64,000 bases of DNA from positions 99,802,051-99,866,050 of the forward strand of contig NC_079136.1 in the NCBI RefSeq assembly GCF_945859705.1, read 5' to 3'. This DNA comes from Episyrphus balteatus. Taxonomy: Eukaryota; Arthropoda; Insecta; Diptera; Syrphidae. The translations under genes and the position numbers were made by a program. The notes beneath the pieces were generated by a model that was not told the DNA's origin, made no database searches, and was given only the letters and a program-made list of their open reading frames with translations. Positions 26,067 through 34,577 of this stretch are shown here, in pieces (the stretch's first letter is position 1; each line of letters begins with the position of its first letter).

Positions 26067-26474
26067 GGGCCGTATTCATAGTTGTCTACTAAGCTCCTTC
26101 TAAGCTATTACTTTGAAAGTCCAGAGTTTAACCTATTCATAAAAAAATTTAGACCTATGTTTAGTTGCTTAGAACTAAAACTGTGGTCTAACTTTAAACA
26201 TAAGAATTGCTCAATTGCTGTGTTTAAGCAGTTACTAATCAAGCAAACGTCAAAACAGATTATTTTCTGCAGTGAAAAGTCAACAAATATAAATAAATTT
26301 ATTTCTCATCAAGTAAAATTAGAATAAAAGAAGATTTTGATATTATTGAGGTTTTTGAAACATTTACTGAAAATGTTTTACAACAACGTAAAATAACTTG
26401 GATGTGACGTCCCACCATTTCCCGCAGGAAAATTTAAACTCTAAATGAGTTTAGTTTAGTATAAATATGGCCTC
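26067..26474. mobile_element. Non-autonomous TIR element with GGGCCGTATTCATAG end
   Basis: The left end GGGCCGTATTCATAGTTGTC and the right end (its complement reads GAGGCCATATTTATACTAAA) form diverged terminal inverted repeats. The interior has further TTAGACC / AGTTTAA-type words. No transposase frame is present, and the plus-strand frame at 26082-26327 is a by-product. Ends like this occur in PIF/Harbinger or ISL2EU-type insect elements as I remember them, but I found no clear target duplication, so the superfamily is uncertain. Confidence 0.5.
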
Positions 26475-26559
26475 TATCCCATTTGAAAGAATTATTTGAA
26501 CAACAATATCTACTCGCATTTTCAGAACCAATCATATTTGAAACCAGTGTTGTAAAAAT

Positions 26560-26880
26560 CATTTTTTTAATACTTTTGTTTTCCATTACAAATTAAAAAA
26601 AAAAAAAACATTTACTGAAATCAAAAATTTATTGCAACTGATAAAAATTGCATTAAAAAAAAATTGTATTGCAACTTAAAAAATATTTGCAATAAAAAAA
26701 AACATTAAATATAAAAAAAAAATAAAAAAAAATTGCATTAAATAAAAAATGTTTGCAACTGAAAAATATTTTTATTGAAAATAAAATTTGTATTGCAAAT
26801 AAAAAATTTTGCATTAAGACAATAATCTTATTTCAAATAAAAAATGTTCTGCAATGAAAAATAAATTCAATGCAAAATGT
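26560..26880. repeat. Low-complexity TTGCAAT/ATTAAAAA repeat
   Basis: The words TTGCAA, TTGCATTAA and ATTGCAA recur about ten times, separated by poly-A runs, in some 300 bases. The pattern looks like a degenerate tandem repeat with a unit of roughly 25-35 bases. A CAGTGTTGTAAAA-like start near 26547 resembles a hAT end, but no matching right end was found. Confidence 0.45.
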
Positions 26881-27955
26881 GTTTTAATTTTCAGGACATT
26901 ATTGGGTAGCCAAATAGTTTTTACATTTCAGATCTTTTCAATATAATTTCTGCAAAACAAAATAAATCATTTTTATCTGTTTTTTGCACTCTGTGCTTCA
27001 ATTTTTCGAAAATCAAAGCAATTTTTCGCGGCCAAAACGTCTTCAAATATTAAAAAAAATAATATCCTTAAAATTGAGTGCCGTGCATTTATCCGTTGTT
27101 TTAATAGGTATTCTATTCAATTCAATTCGGAATAAAAAAAAATCCAAAAAACTAAAAATCATAAAAATCGATTCAGCCGTTGTTGAGTTATGAAGGTTGT
27201 TAGGTACTAACACGATTTTGGTTCATGAATGAAAGTGCAGTATAATATTTAAGATTTATAAATGATTTTCTAAAAGGTTATATTAAAAAGTTAAACCTTT
27301 ACTTTACTTTGTCCTACCAAAGGTTGAGATCTTCAGACTCAGGGAATAAAGGAAAAGGATAGCATTATTTCAAATACAGTTTAAAAAAATTACTTTTTTT
27401 GAGATCTCAAACTCTTATCTGACCTCAAAAACAAAACTAAGCCTGCACGTCATTTTTAAAATTTTAGAATCACTGTCTTTATACTTATTTTGGCCCCTTA
27501 ATATTTCCAAACGAAGTTTTATCATGAAAATTAATTAAAAATTGTTTGAGACAAAAAACGATTTCAATTCCAGGAGAAAAGAAAAATATTAAATGCTTTC
27601 AATTTAACTTGAATTTCTGGCACTGAGTGGTACTGGAATGAGTTTGATATATCAAATAAAAAGGGTGACGGTGAGTTCGCTATGTGTCTGGTCCAAAATT
27701 AATTTTTAAACATACATTTGTACATAATAGAAATTTTTTGGAGTCGGATTCAAAACATGAAAAGTTAAAATTTTAGATTTCCGACTTAACACCAAAAGAA
27801 AAAGATTTAAAATTATTTAATTGCATTCAAGGTTTACCATTATGATAACCTCTTTAACTCTACTTTACTTGCTTGTCTAATTTGTTTCTATTTTTCGTTT
27901 ACAAAAAAAAATGAATAACTGCAGTGTTCTTTTCAAAATTATTCGCCTTTCAGTA

Positions 27956-28953
27956 GGGTCAATGTGGGTAAATGTAAACAGGGGTAAATGAGAACATGGC
28001 TGATAACAAGCTTCAGTTAAGTCTCTTTGACGCATACATAAGTACAAATCGCGGACGCATGTATCTTTTAACTTATACGTCAAACTCAATGCTGTCAAAG
28101 GAGAATTCATTCGACGAGCGTATTTTCCGTGAAAGATAATTTTTTAAAGTGCCAAACAAGTCGTTAGTCTTTCAGAAATAATAAATATTCTTGCAGATTC
28201 AATTAAGTCAGTATAATTTGCAAATACTTTCTAGTTTTGAATTTTGATGGAGATTCTATGTGAAACAAACAAATTTTAAAATACAGGACATTTATGTCGA
28301 TTTGCATGTGTTTACATTTACCCCAGAATATTTTTCATGATGGGTAAATGTAAACAACGTATTCTGGGGGTAAATGTAAACATATATTTTTGCTGAAATT
28401 ATTGGTTTTAATAAAAATAAAGTAGTTTCAGTCAATTACTGTTGCTAAAGTGACACGGAGTCACACTTTAAAGTAGCCAACACATCGTTTTCAGTGAATG
28501 ATGTTGCAAAACCGGTCTTTGACGTAAAAAAAATTAAAAATATGACGTTCAGAGCTGCTCAGGATGCATATTGGGTGCCTATATAAAGAATCAAAGGAAG
28601 AATACAAAAACTTTTATTGGAATTTGAAAAAGTTTTTGTCAAATACCTTCTTGAACGTTTTTCAAGTCGTTATCCATATGATAAAGAGGAAATTCTAAAT
28701 TTTAAATCAGTGTTCACATTTACCCCGAATTCGTAAAAAAACACAAACATGGTGGGGTATTTGTAAACATGCCATATTTGACAGTAATTTCAACAATTTG
28801 GGAAATATTTTTTTATATTTATAAAGAAGAATTGCCATCATTTCATATTTGCATTTGAAGATACCTGTGAAGTTGTTCCGTGAAAACATATTAAAATCTA
28901 AAGTCAAAAGAAAAAAAAGACATGAAATTGTTTACATTTACCCACATTGACCC
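27956..28953. mobile_element. 1-kb TA-flanked MITE, copy 1
   Basis: The terminal inverted repeats begin GGGTCAATGTGGGTAAATGT at the left and are matched perfectly at the right, for at least 25 bp. TA lies on both sides (27954-27955 and 28954-28955), as expected for Tc1/mariner, although TA could also be part of the repeat. The second copy, at 54272-55259, is inverted and by eye over 90% identical. There is no transposase frame. GGTAAATGTAAACA or close variants occur about eight times in both orientations: at the two ends (about 27964 and 28929), a shortened copy at 27982, a cluster at 28309-28383, and a pair near 28710-28765. The short minus-strand frames at 27877-28110 and 28707-28907 are by-products. 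Confidence 0.85.
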
Positions 28954-28955
28954 TA

Positions 28956-29345
28956 TAAAAACTTGAAAAAAAAAAAACAAATTTTGGGACTTTTACCGCA
29001 TATCTTATTTATCTTCTTAAGCGGCAAATATACAGAATTTCAAACTTTTAACATAAACTTGGAAATTCTTCACCACTACACCCTTTCCCTCTGATCAATC
29101 GAATTTTAAATAAATAGATTTAAAAAAAAATTGAGGGAGGGAAAAGCGCTGGTAAGGAGAATACTCCAATTAAATTTGTTTGTATTACTATTGACTAAGA
29201 CTTCAAAAAACAATAAAATGCAAAAAAATCCTGTTAAATTTAAAGTTAACATTATAATACTAAATTACTAAATAAATTGTTTCTTTTGAAGAATTTATGT
29301 GTATGTAATTTGATATCAAGGATATTTAACATGTTCGGCATTGAT
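28956..29345. other. Non-coding gap between MITE and LTR element
   Basis: AT-rich sequence. Nothing was recognised before the TTTA target duplication of the retrotransposon at 29346-29349. Confidence 0.6.
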
Positions 29346-29349
29346 TTTA

Positions 29350-29668
29350 TGTAAGGGGCACGGAGTGGAGAGGCGACCAAAATAATAAAACCACAAGACA
29401 AGATGCTTCGACTTAAAACGCTTTATTGCAACTAAAACTAACAATGATATAATACTTTACAATTAGGTTCGCATCGTATATGCATTCACTTATGTACATA
29501 GATAATGATAACATACAAAGCTGTAACAATGATCGTTCGATTTAGGGATTATAACAAGTTAACGTTTTTAACATATCGAGAGAGTAAATGACATCAATAA
29601 TATAATCATAGCTCAGAAATATAGGGTGTTCATATAATTAAGTGATTGATTTACTTTTATTTCTTACA
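29350..29668 (-). repeat. 3' LTR (left copy)
   Basis: 319 bp, identical by eye to 34255-34573 at an offset of 4905. It is bounded by TGTAAG and CTTACA. On the element strand, AATAAA lies at 29422-29427 (read as TTTATT on the plus strand) and can serve as the polyadenylation signal. A TATATGA-like stretch near 29632 is a weak TATA candidate. Confidence 0.95.
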
Positions 29669-29683
29669 ACTCCACCCTCTTTA
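29669..29683 (-). other. Polypurine tract
   Basis: On the element strand TAAAGAGGGTGGAGT lies directly upstream of the 3' LTR. A purine-rich tract at this position is the expected primer for plus-strand DNA synthesis in LTR elements. Confidence 0.75.
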
Positions 29684-29937
29684 GAAATAAATCGACCTCG
29701 ATTCAATTAATTTTACAGCGTAATTCAAAATATAAGATTCATATTGTAAAACATACATAACAGATTCTATAGTTTATAGATTATTTTTCGAATAGTATAA
29801 AATATACTTGATTTTAACATAAATTAAACAATCAATAAGATAAAATACAAAATTTGAACATTTGATTTCGTACATAAAAATATTTTAGTTCATTTAAACG
29901 AATTGAAAAATATTGCACATTGATACGTTTAACTTAT

Positions 29938-30114
29938 TTATTCGACTACGTATGGCTTCATATTTTCAGGGGATGCAACCCCCTCATACTGTGTCCTTGA
30001 TATCTGCAAATTGTCTAAGTCCTTAATTAGATATCTGTCATTTGGAAGTGCTTTTATAATTTGATATGGCCCTTTATATTTTGCCAATAGCTTTTTATTT
30101 ACTCCGGGTCTTTT
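29938..30114 (-). pseudogene. Integrase C-terminal segment in a shifted frame
   Basis: After the integrase frame stops at 30095, a neighbouring frame stays open for about 58 codons, to a TAA at 29938-29940. It contains a short Lys-Gly-Pro-Tyr motif, then Leu-Pro-Asn-Asp-Arg-Tyr, and near the end Asn-Met-Lys-Pro-Tyr. This matches the C-terminal tail typical of Gypsy integrases. It follows a run of four T at 30111-30114 (plus strand), which is where the frame appears to change. Its frame is the same as that of the Gag-Pol frame upstream, so the two breaks cancel. The segment has no start codon of its own. Confidence 0.7.
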
Positions 30115-30914
30115 CAGCTGCTTGCTCTCGGATTGAATCTAAGTCTCTAGCTTCATCCACACAAACATATTTTTCAAGATATTCACGAATATTATCGTTA
30201 ATATCACCCCTCTGCCGTATTCCAAAAAGCAACATGCTTGGTGTAAAACCTGTACTTTTGCTCTGAAAATTGTTCAGAGCAAATTCTACTTTGCTTAAGT
30301 GCTTTGTCCAAGCACTTGGATCTAACTCACTTTCTTTAGCCAGCATCGGAGTTAAGCTCCTGTTTATACGCTCGACCTGACCATTTGACTGTGGAGAGCT
30401 AGTCGCTATTTTAATGTGTTGCACGCAATTATTTTTACAAAAATCAGAAAACTCCTCTGATGTGAAACAGCTTCCACGGTCAGACACAATACGTAACGGC
30501 TTACTGTAGCTTGAAAAATAAGACTCTAAACACTTAATTACCTCCCTAGTGCTGGTTGATTTAACTGGGTATAATTTTGAATATTTTGAAAATCCATCTA
30601 CAATTAAAAACACATGTTTCTTGGTGTTGCGGATAGAAGAGGGCAATGGACCATAATGGTCGATGTGGATGGTATCGAAAGGTTTATCACCCTTTGGAAT
30701 ATTGTGCAAAACACCTTCCTTTTTTCCTGTTGGTGGAGAAAAATGAATACATTTCAGACAGCTGTTGATGTAATTTTTGATTTTCAGTTTCATTGAAGGA
30801 AACCAATAAGTCTGCTTTAAATAGTCATAACATTTTTCTGCACCGACATGACATAACGCATCATGATGGGTTTGAATTACATTACGTTCCATTTGTGATG
30901 GAACGTAGAAAAAA
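30095..30914 (-). CDS. Retrotransposon integrase frame (frameshifted from Gag-Pol)
   Basis: This frame is open from the shift region near 30914 and has its first ATG at 30892, giving 265 codons from there. It encodes the integrase that inserts the cDNA copy into host DNA. Numbered from that ATG, the zinc-binding domain shows His9/His10, His15, Cys45 and Cys48. The catalytic core shows Asp78 (in HIDHYG), Asp138 (in VSDRG) and Glu174 (in NGQVERINR), with exactly 35 residues between the last two: the D,D35E signature. It overlaps the end of the Gag-Pol frame by 16 bases in a different frame. A run of six A (plus strand 30909-30914) is the likely break point. The frame ends early at 30095, and the C-terminal tail continues in a third segment. 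It is either a damaged copy or translated by frameshifting. Confidence 0.85.
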
Positions 30915-33900
30915 CTCTTTTATTAATTTTTCGGTAAACAAGACCATTAATCAAATCATATGATGAACTCTCTTTCTCTTCTAACATCTTGACCAATCGC
31001 TGAATAGATTTATCTCTTTGCTGTGCAGCAGCTAAAGCATGCTCAAAAGATTCTGATTCAGTTATCATCAAGATGTTATGCGCTCTGCTGAGAGCATCAA
31101 CATGACTCATCTTTTTACCGTCCCTATGTTCAACGGTATAATCGAACTCTTGAAGTTCTAACGCCCATCGAGATATTCTTGGGTTTAAAAGCTTTTTATT
31201 AAGAGTCAAGGTTAACGACCTACAATCAGTGACAATCTTAAATTTGATGCCAATGAGATATATATTGAAACGTCTTAAAGCATAAATTATTGCTAAGGTC
31301 TCCAACTCATAAGAGTGGTATTTAGACTCTGGAGCAGTGGCGCGCTTTGAAAAAAAGAAGATAGGATGAAATAATTTGTCCTCCTGGCGCTGCAGCAAAA
31401 CTGCACCAAAACCAAGAGCGCTCGCGTCGCAGTGAAGTTCCGTTTCTGCTTTCGGGTTATAAATGCTTAAGACTGGCGAGTCGATTAATTTTTCTTTTAA
31501 TGTTTCAAAAACAAGATTTTCTTCTTGTCCAAACTTAAACTTTGAATCCTTTTTTAAAATGTCGTATAAAGGTTTGGCAAGAATAGAAAAATTTTTAATA
31601 AATTTTCTAAAATAAGAACAAAGTCCTAAAAAAGAATGTAAATTTTTAATGTTTGTTGGGGTTGGAAATTCCATTACAGCACGTTTACCCTCCGCGTTAG
31701 GTTTTATACCATGAAATGACACTTCATAGCCTAAATATGTAATTGATTCATGCATAAACATGCATTTGTCGAAACGGAATTCTAAGTTATTCTGACGTGC
31801 TATAGAAAAAACTTCATTCAAAATTTGAAAATGTTCCTCTTTCGTTGTTGTTGCCACCAATAAGTCATCAAAATATACTCGAAGTTTTCCGGATCGTATT
31901 AAATTTTTGAACTTTTGTTCTATAAATTGCTGAAAAACAGCAGGTCCGTTTTTAAGTCCGCAGGGAACAACGAGATATTCAAATTGACCTAAAGGGGTCA
32001 CAAAAGAGGTAAATTTAATAGATTCGTCGGCCATTTTCACATGCTGAAATCCGCTCTTTAAATCCAATAATGTAAAAAACTTTTTTTCTCTAACACCATC
32101 TAACATATCTTCGATCAATGGGATCGGAAAATTATTTTTTAATGTTATTTTATTTAGTTGTCGGTAATCGACACATAAACGCAGCTCACCTGACTTTTTT
32201 TTAGCCAAAACTATGGGGGACGCATATGGCGAATTGCTTTCGCGAATAATTTTCTTTTCTAAAAGCTCATCTAAGATTTTTTGAAGCTCTATTTTATGAG
32301 AGTGTGGCAATCTCCTAGGCGCGCAGTTAAAAACACTGTTCGTATCGGTTAAATTAATTTGCATTTTAATCTCATTGTCATTAGATTCACTTGAAACACA
32401 AGGTATAAAATCATTTCCAAAAGCTAAATTTCTAATTTTGTTTTTCTCATCTAAGCTTAATTTTTCGTTAATATTTAAATCAACTTTATCATCGCGACTG
32501 TCAAACGTATCGATGTTCAAAATTTCTACATTAAAATCATTAGATTCAATTTCTTTTACACATTTTTGTTCACATAAAATTAATGGTTTAGCATTTAATG
32601 TAAGTTTTAAATTTGTTTTTGATAAAAAATCTCGCCCTAAAATAATGGCGTTTCTCATAGATTCATTTTTCACAACATACAAACATAAATTCTTAAAATT
32701 AAAATCATAATTCTTAATATTGCAAATAACCTTACCATAAATAATTAATTTGCTATTATTGATTCCCACGAAGTCACAAGTTGGAGAGTCGATCGATGTC
32801 ATCAAATAAGGTGGTATATATTTTTGCTGGATAAAACTGATTGGACTCCCAGTGTCAATCATTGTCTCGGCTTCCAGTTTGCTGGTTATAGTTTGCTGAT
32901 CGTCACTGAGGAATGTATACTCAAACATTCCATGGAAATCGTCTAAAAAAGTTGCTCGATGTTGTTGTTTAGCAATATCTCCGTCTTCCAAAACACACAC
33001 AGCTGATTTTGGACAATTTTTTATTATATGCCCCATTTGACCGCATCGAAAACAAGAGCCTTTCTCTCTGGTTGGTTTTGGACAGTTAGGGAGCACATGT
33101 CCAACGTCATTGCAGTTGAAGCATCTCATTTTGTTTTTGGAACTCGTGCTAGGAACTGGTTTAAAAGTATTCGTCATGGTTTTGCTCACAGATGATGATG
33201 GTTGGAACTCTGACGTCCTCATTTGTTCATATTTTCGGAGAATTCTCTTCAGGTCCGCAATACTGTTCGCTGTAAGCAAAATTTGTTTGTTAGACATCGT
33301 ATCGGGTATACCTTTTATAACATAATTGATGATATCTTGCTCCTCGATATCAGCTGAGCTTGCAATCTCCTGCATGATAAGCACATATTGTTGAATGCTT
33401 TCATCTCTTCGTTTTCTCCGATTTCGTAAGCTTTGGTGAACATCTGCTGCGGTTGAATGTTGTTGGAACTCATTGATAAGAGCAGTCTTGAGTTCACTCC
33501 AAGAACGGCATGTCACAGACCTTAAAAAGAGTTTCGCTGTCCCTTTAAGCAAACGTTGAGCGTAAATGAAACACTTGGCATCATCAAATTTGTAAATCTG
33601 CTGGGATTCTTCGATGCTCTTAATCCATTTGGTCACAGGGAAATTGTCGTCACCAGAAAATGTTTGAAGAGACTCTTCGATGTCTCTAAATGAAAAAACA
33701 GATTGGGTTATCTCACCAGGATGATTTAATTCAGCCAATTTCTTCTGAAGCAAACGAATCTCCTCTTTTCTTGCCACGATCTGTCTCAAATTGTCCAATT
33801 GCTGCAACACCAATCTTTTTTCCTCTTCAAGTTGGGAAGATTCATCGGAGTTGTGGTCATCAATTTCGCCTGGAGGAAAAAGTTCTTCGACCTGGGACTC

Positions 33901-34041
33901 CTCTAGTTGTTCAAGGCCTTCCTCCAAACGAAGCTTTAAAGCTGACTTAAGGCCATTTGTTGGAAGCCCAATTTCAGCTAGCTTGTCCTTGAGTTGTTGC
34001 ACAGTTGCAATTTCAATAAAACGCGAAGCTCTTGTGGTCAT
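30877..34041 (-). CDS. Gag-protease-reverse transcriptase-RNase H polyprotein
   Basis: A single 1054-codon frame starts 213 bases inside the 5' LTR. Residues 10-44 look like a SAP domain (helix, GLPTNG loop, helix), followed by an acidic, coiled-coil-like region (45-105). Capsid-like sequence spans about 115-275. Two CCHC zinc knuckles (CX2CX4HX4C) start at Cys307 and Cys330. The protease active site is Asp-Thr-Gly-Ser at 396-399. Reverse transcriptase spans about 590-770, with the catalytic box Tyr-Phe-Asp-Asp at 723-726 instead of the usual YxDD with Val, Ile or Leu. RNase H has Asp872, Glu912 or Glu914, Asp939 and Asp982. Gag and Pol share one frame with no stop or shift between them. The last about ten codons are out-of-frame sequence after the A6 run at 30909-30914, where the integrase frame takes over. 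Confidence 0.95.
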   Translation of the reverse strand: MTTRASRFIEIATVQQLKDKLAEIGLPTNGLKSALKLRLEEGLEQLEESQVEELFPPGEIDDHNSDESSQLEEEKRLVLQQLDNLRQIVARKEEIRLLQKKLAELNHPGEITQSVFSFRDIEESLQTFSGDDNFPVTKWIKSIEESQQIYKFDDAKCFIYAQRLLKGTAKLFLRSVTCRSWSELKTALINEFQQHSTAADVHQSLRNRRKRRDESIQQYVLIMQEIASSADIEEQDIINYVIKGIPDTMSNKQILLTANSIADLKRILRKYEQMRTSEFQPSSSVSKTMTNTFKPVPSTSSKNKMRCFNCNDVGHVLPNCPKPTREKGSCFRCGQMGHIIKNCPKSAVCVLEDGDIAKQQHRATFLDDFHGMFEYTFLSDDQQTITSKLEAETMIDTGSPISFIQQKYIPPYLMTSIDSPTCDFVGINNSKLIIYGKVICNIKNYDFNFKNLCLYVVKNESMRNAIILGRDFLSKTNLKLTLNAKPLILCEQKCVKEIESNDFNVEILNIDTFDSRDDKVDLNINEKLSLDEKNKIRNLAFGNDFIPCVSSESNDNEIKMQINLTDTNSVFNCAPRRLPHSHKIELQKILDELLEKKIIRESNSPYASPIVLAKKKSGELRLCVDYRQLNKITLKNNFPIPLIEDMLDGVREKKFFTLLDLKSGFQHVKMADESIKFTSFVTPLGQFEYLVVPCGLKNGPAVFQQFIEQKFKNLIRSGKLRVYFDDLLVATTTKEEHFQILNEVFSIARQNNLEFRFDKCMFMHESITYLGYEVSFHGIKPNAEGKRAVMEFPTPTNIKNLHSFLGLCSYFRKFIKNFSILAKPLYDILKKDSKFKFGQEENLVFETLKEKLIDSPVLSIYNPKAETELHCDASALGFGAVLLQRQEDKLFHPIFFFSKRATAPESKYHSYELETLAIIYALRRFNIYLIGIKFKIVTDCRSLTLTLNKKLLNPRISRWALELQEFDYTVEHRDGKKMSHVDALSRAHNILMITESESFEHALAAAQQRDKSIQRLVKMLEEKESSSYDLINGLVYRKINKRVFSTFHHKWNVM

Positions 34042-34237
34042 CTTTACAGCGCTTGATATTTCTCGTTCTTTATATTAAATCGCCAATAAAATAAAATTTC
34101 ACAAAAAGGTTTCGTAACTTAATTTCTTAATGTAAACTCTTAAAACATAAATTACTTGGCGCATTTAATGACATAATTAAAGTACTTTGAGAAAAAAAAA
34201 ATTAAAGTGACTGTACTAATCGACTGTACTTAATCCC

Positions 34238-34251
34238 AATCCCACTTCTGA
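34238..34251 (-). other. Probable primer-binding site (tRNA-Leu-like)
   Basis: On the element strand, three bases after the 5' LTR, lies TCAGAAGTGGGATT. This matches my recollection of the complement of the 3' part of insect tRNA-Leu, set in a few bases from the CCA end. An offset, internal primer match would be unusual but fits elements of the mdg3/micropia type. The tRNA identity is from memory and not computed. Confidence 0.5.
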
Positions 34252-34254
34252 GGA

Positions 34255-34573
34255 TGTAAGGGGCACGGAGTGGAGAGGCGACCAAAATAATAAAACCACA
34301 AGACAAGATGCTTCGACTTAAAACGCTTTATTGCAACTAAAACTAACAATGATATAATACTTTACAATTAGGTTCGCATCGTATATGCATTCACTTATGT
34401 ACATAGATAATGATAACATACAAAGCTGTAACAATGATCGTTCGATTTAGGGATTATAACAAGTTAACGTTTTTAACATATCGAGAGAGTAAATGACATC
34501 AATAATATAATCATAGCTCAGAAATATAGGGTGTTCATATAATTAAGTGATTGATTTACTTTTATTTCTTACA
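34255..34573 (-). repeat. 5' LTR (right copy)
   Basis: 319 bp, identical by eye to the left LTR. It serves as promoter for the minus-strand element. The AATAAA complement is at 34327-34332. It is followed by the TTTA target duplication at 34574-34577. Confidence 0.95.
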
Positions 34574-34577
34574 TTTA

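Larger units (their letters stand above)
29350..34573 (-). mobile_element. Full-length Ty3/Gypsy LTR retrotransposon
   Basis: The element is 5224 bp, on the minus strand, with two 319-bp LTRs that I found identical when read side by side, so insertion is recent. LTR ends are TGTAAG...CTTACA. The 4-bp target duplication TTTA flanks it (29346-29349 and 34574-34577). The order Gag, protease, reverse transcriptase, RNase H, integrase defines Ty3/Gypsy. There is no env-like frame between integrase and the 3' LTR. The tRNA-Leu-like primer site, two zinc knuckles and the lack of env suggest the mdg3/blastopia side of the family, which is inference. Two frame breaks around integrase probably make this copy defective unless they are sequence errors or programmed shifts. 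Confidence 0.95.

Noticed and set aside
28707..28907. Short frame conserved between the two copies of the 1-kb MITE (28707-28907 and 54327-54521)
   Set aside because: The similarity is that of the whole DNA element, not selectively of the frame, and the frame has no transposase features.
32375..32710. Plus-strand frames opposite the retrotransposon polyprotein (for example 32375-32710 and 33690-34078)
   Set aside because: They are antisense shadows of the Gag-Pol coding sequence.
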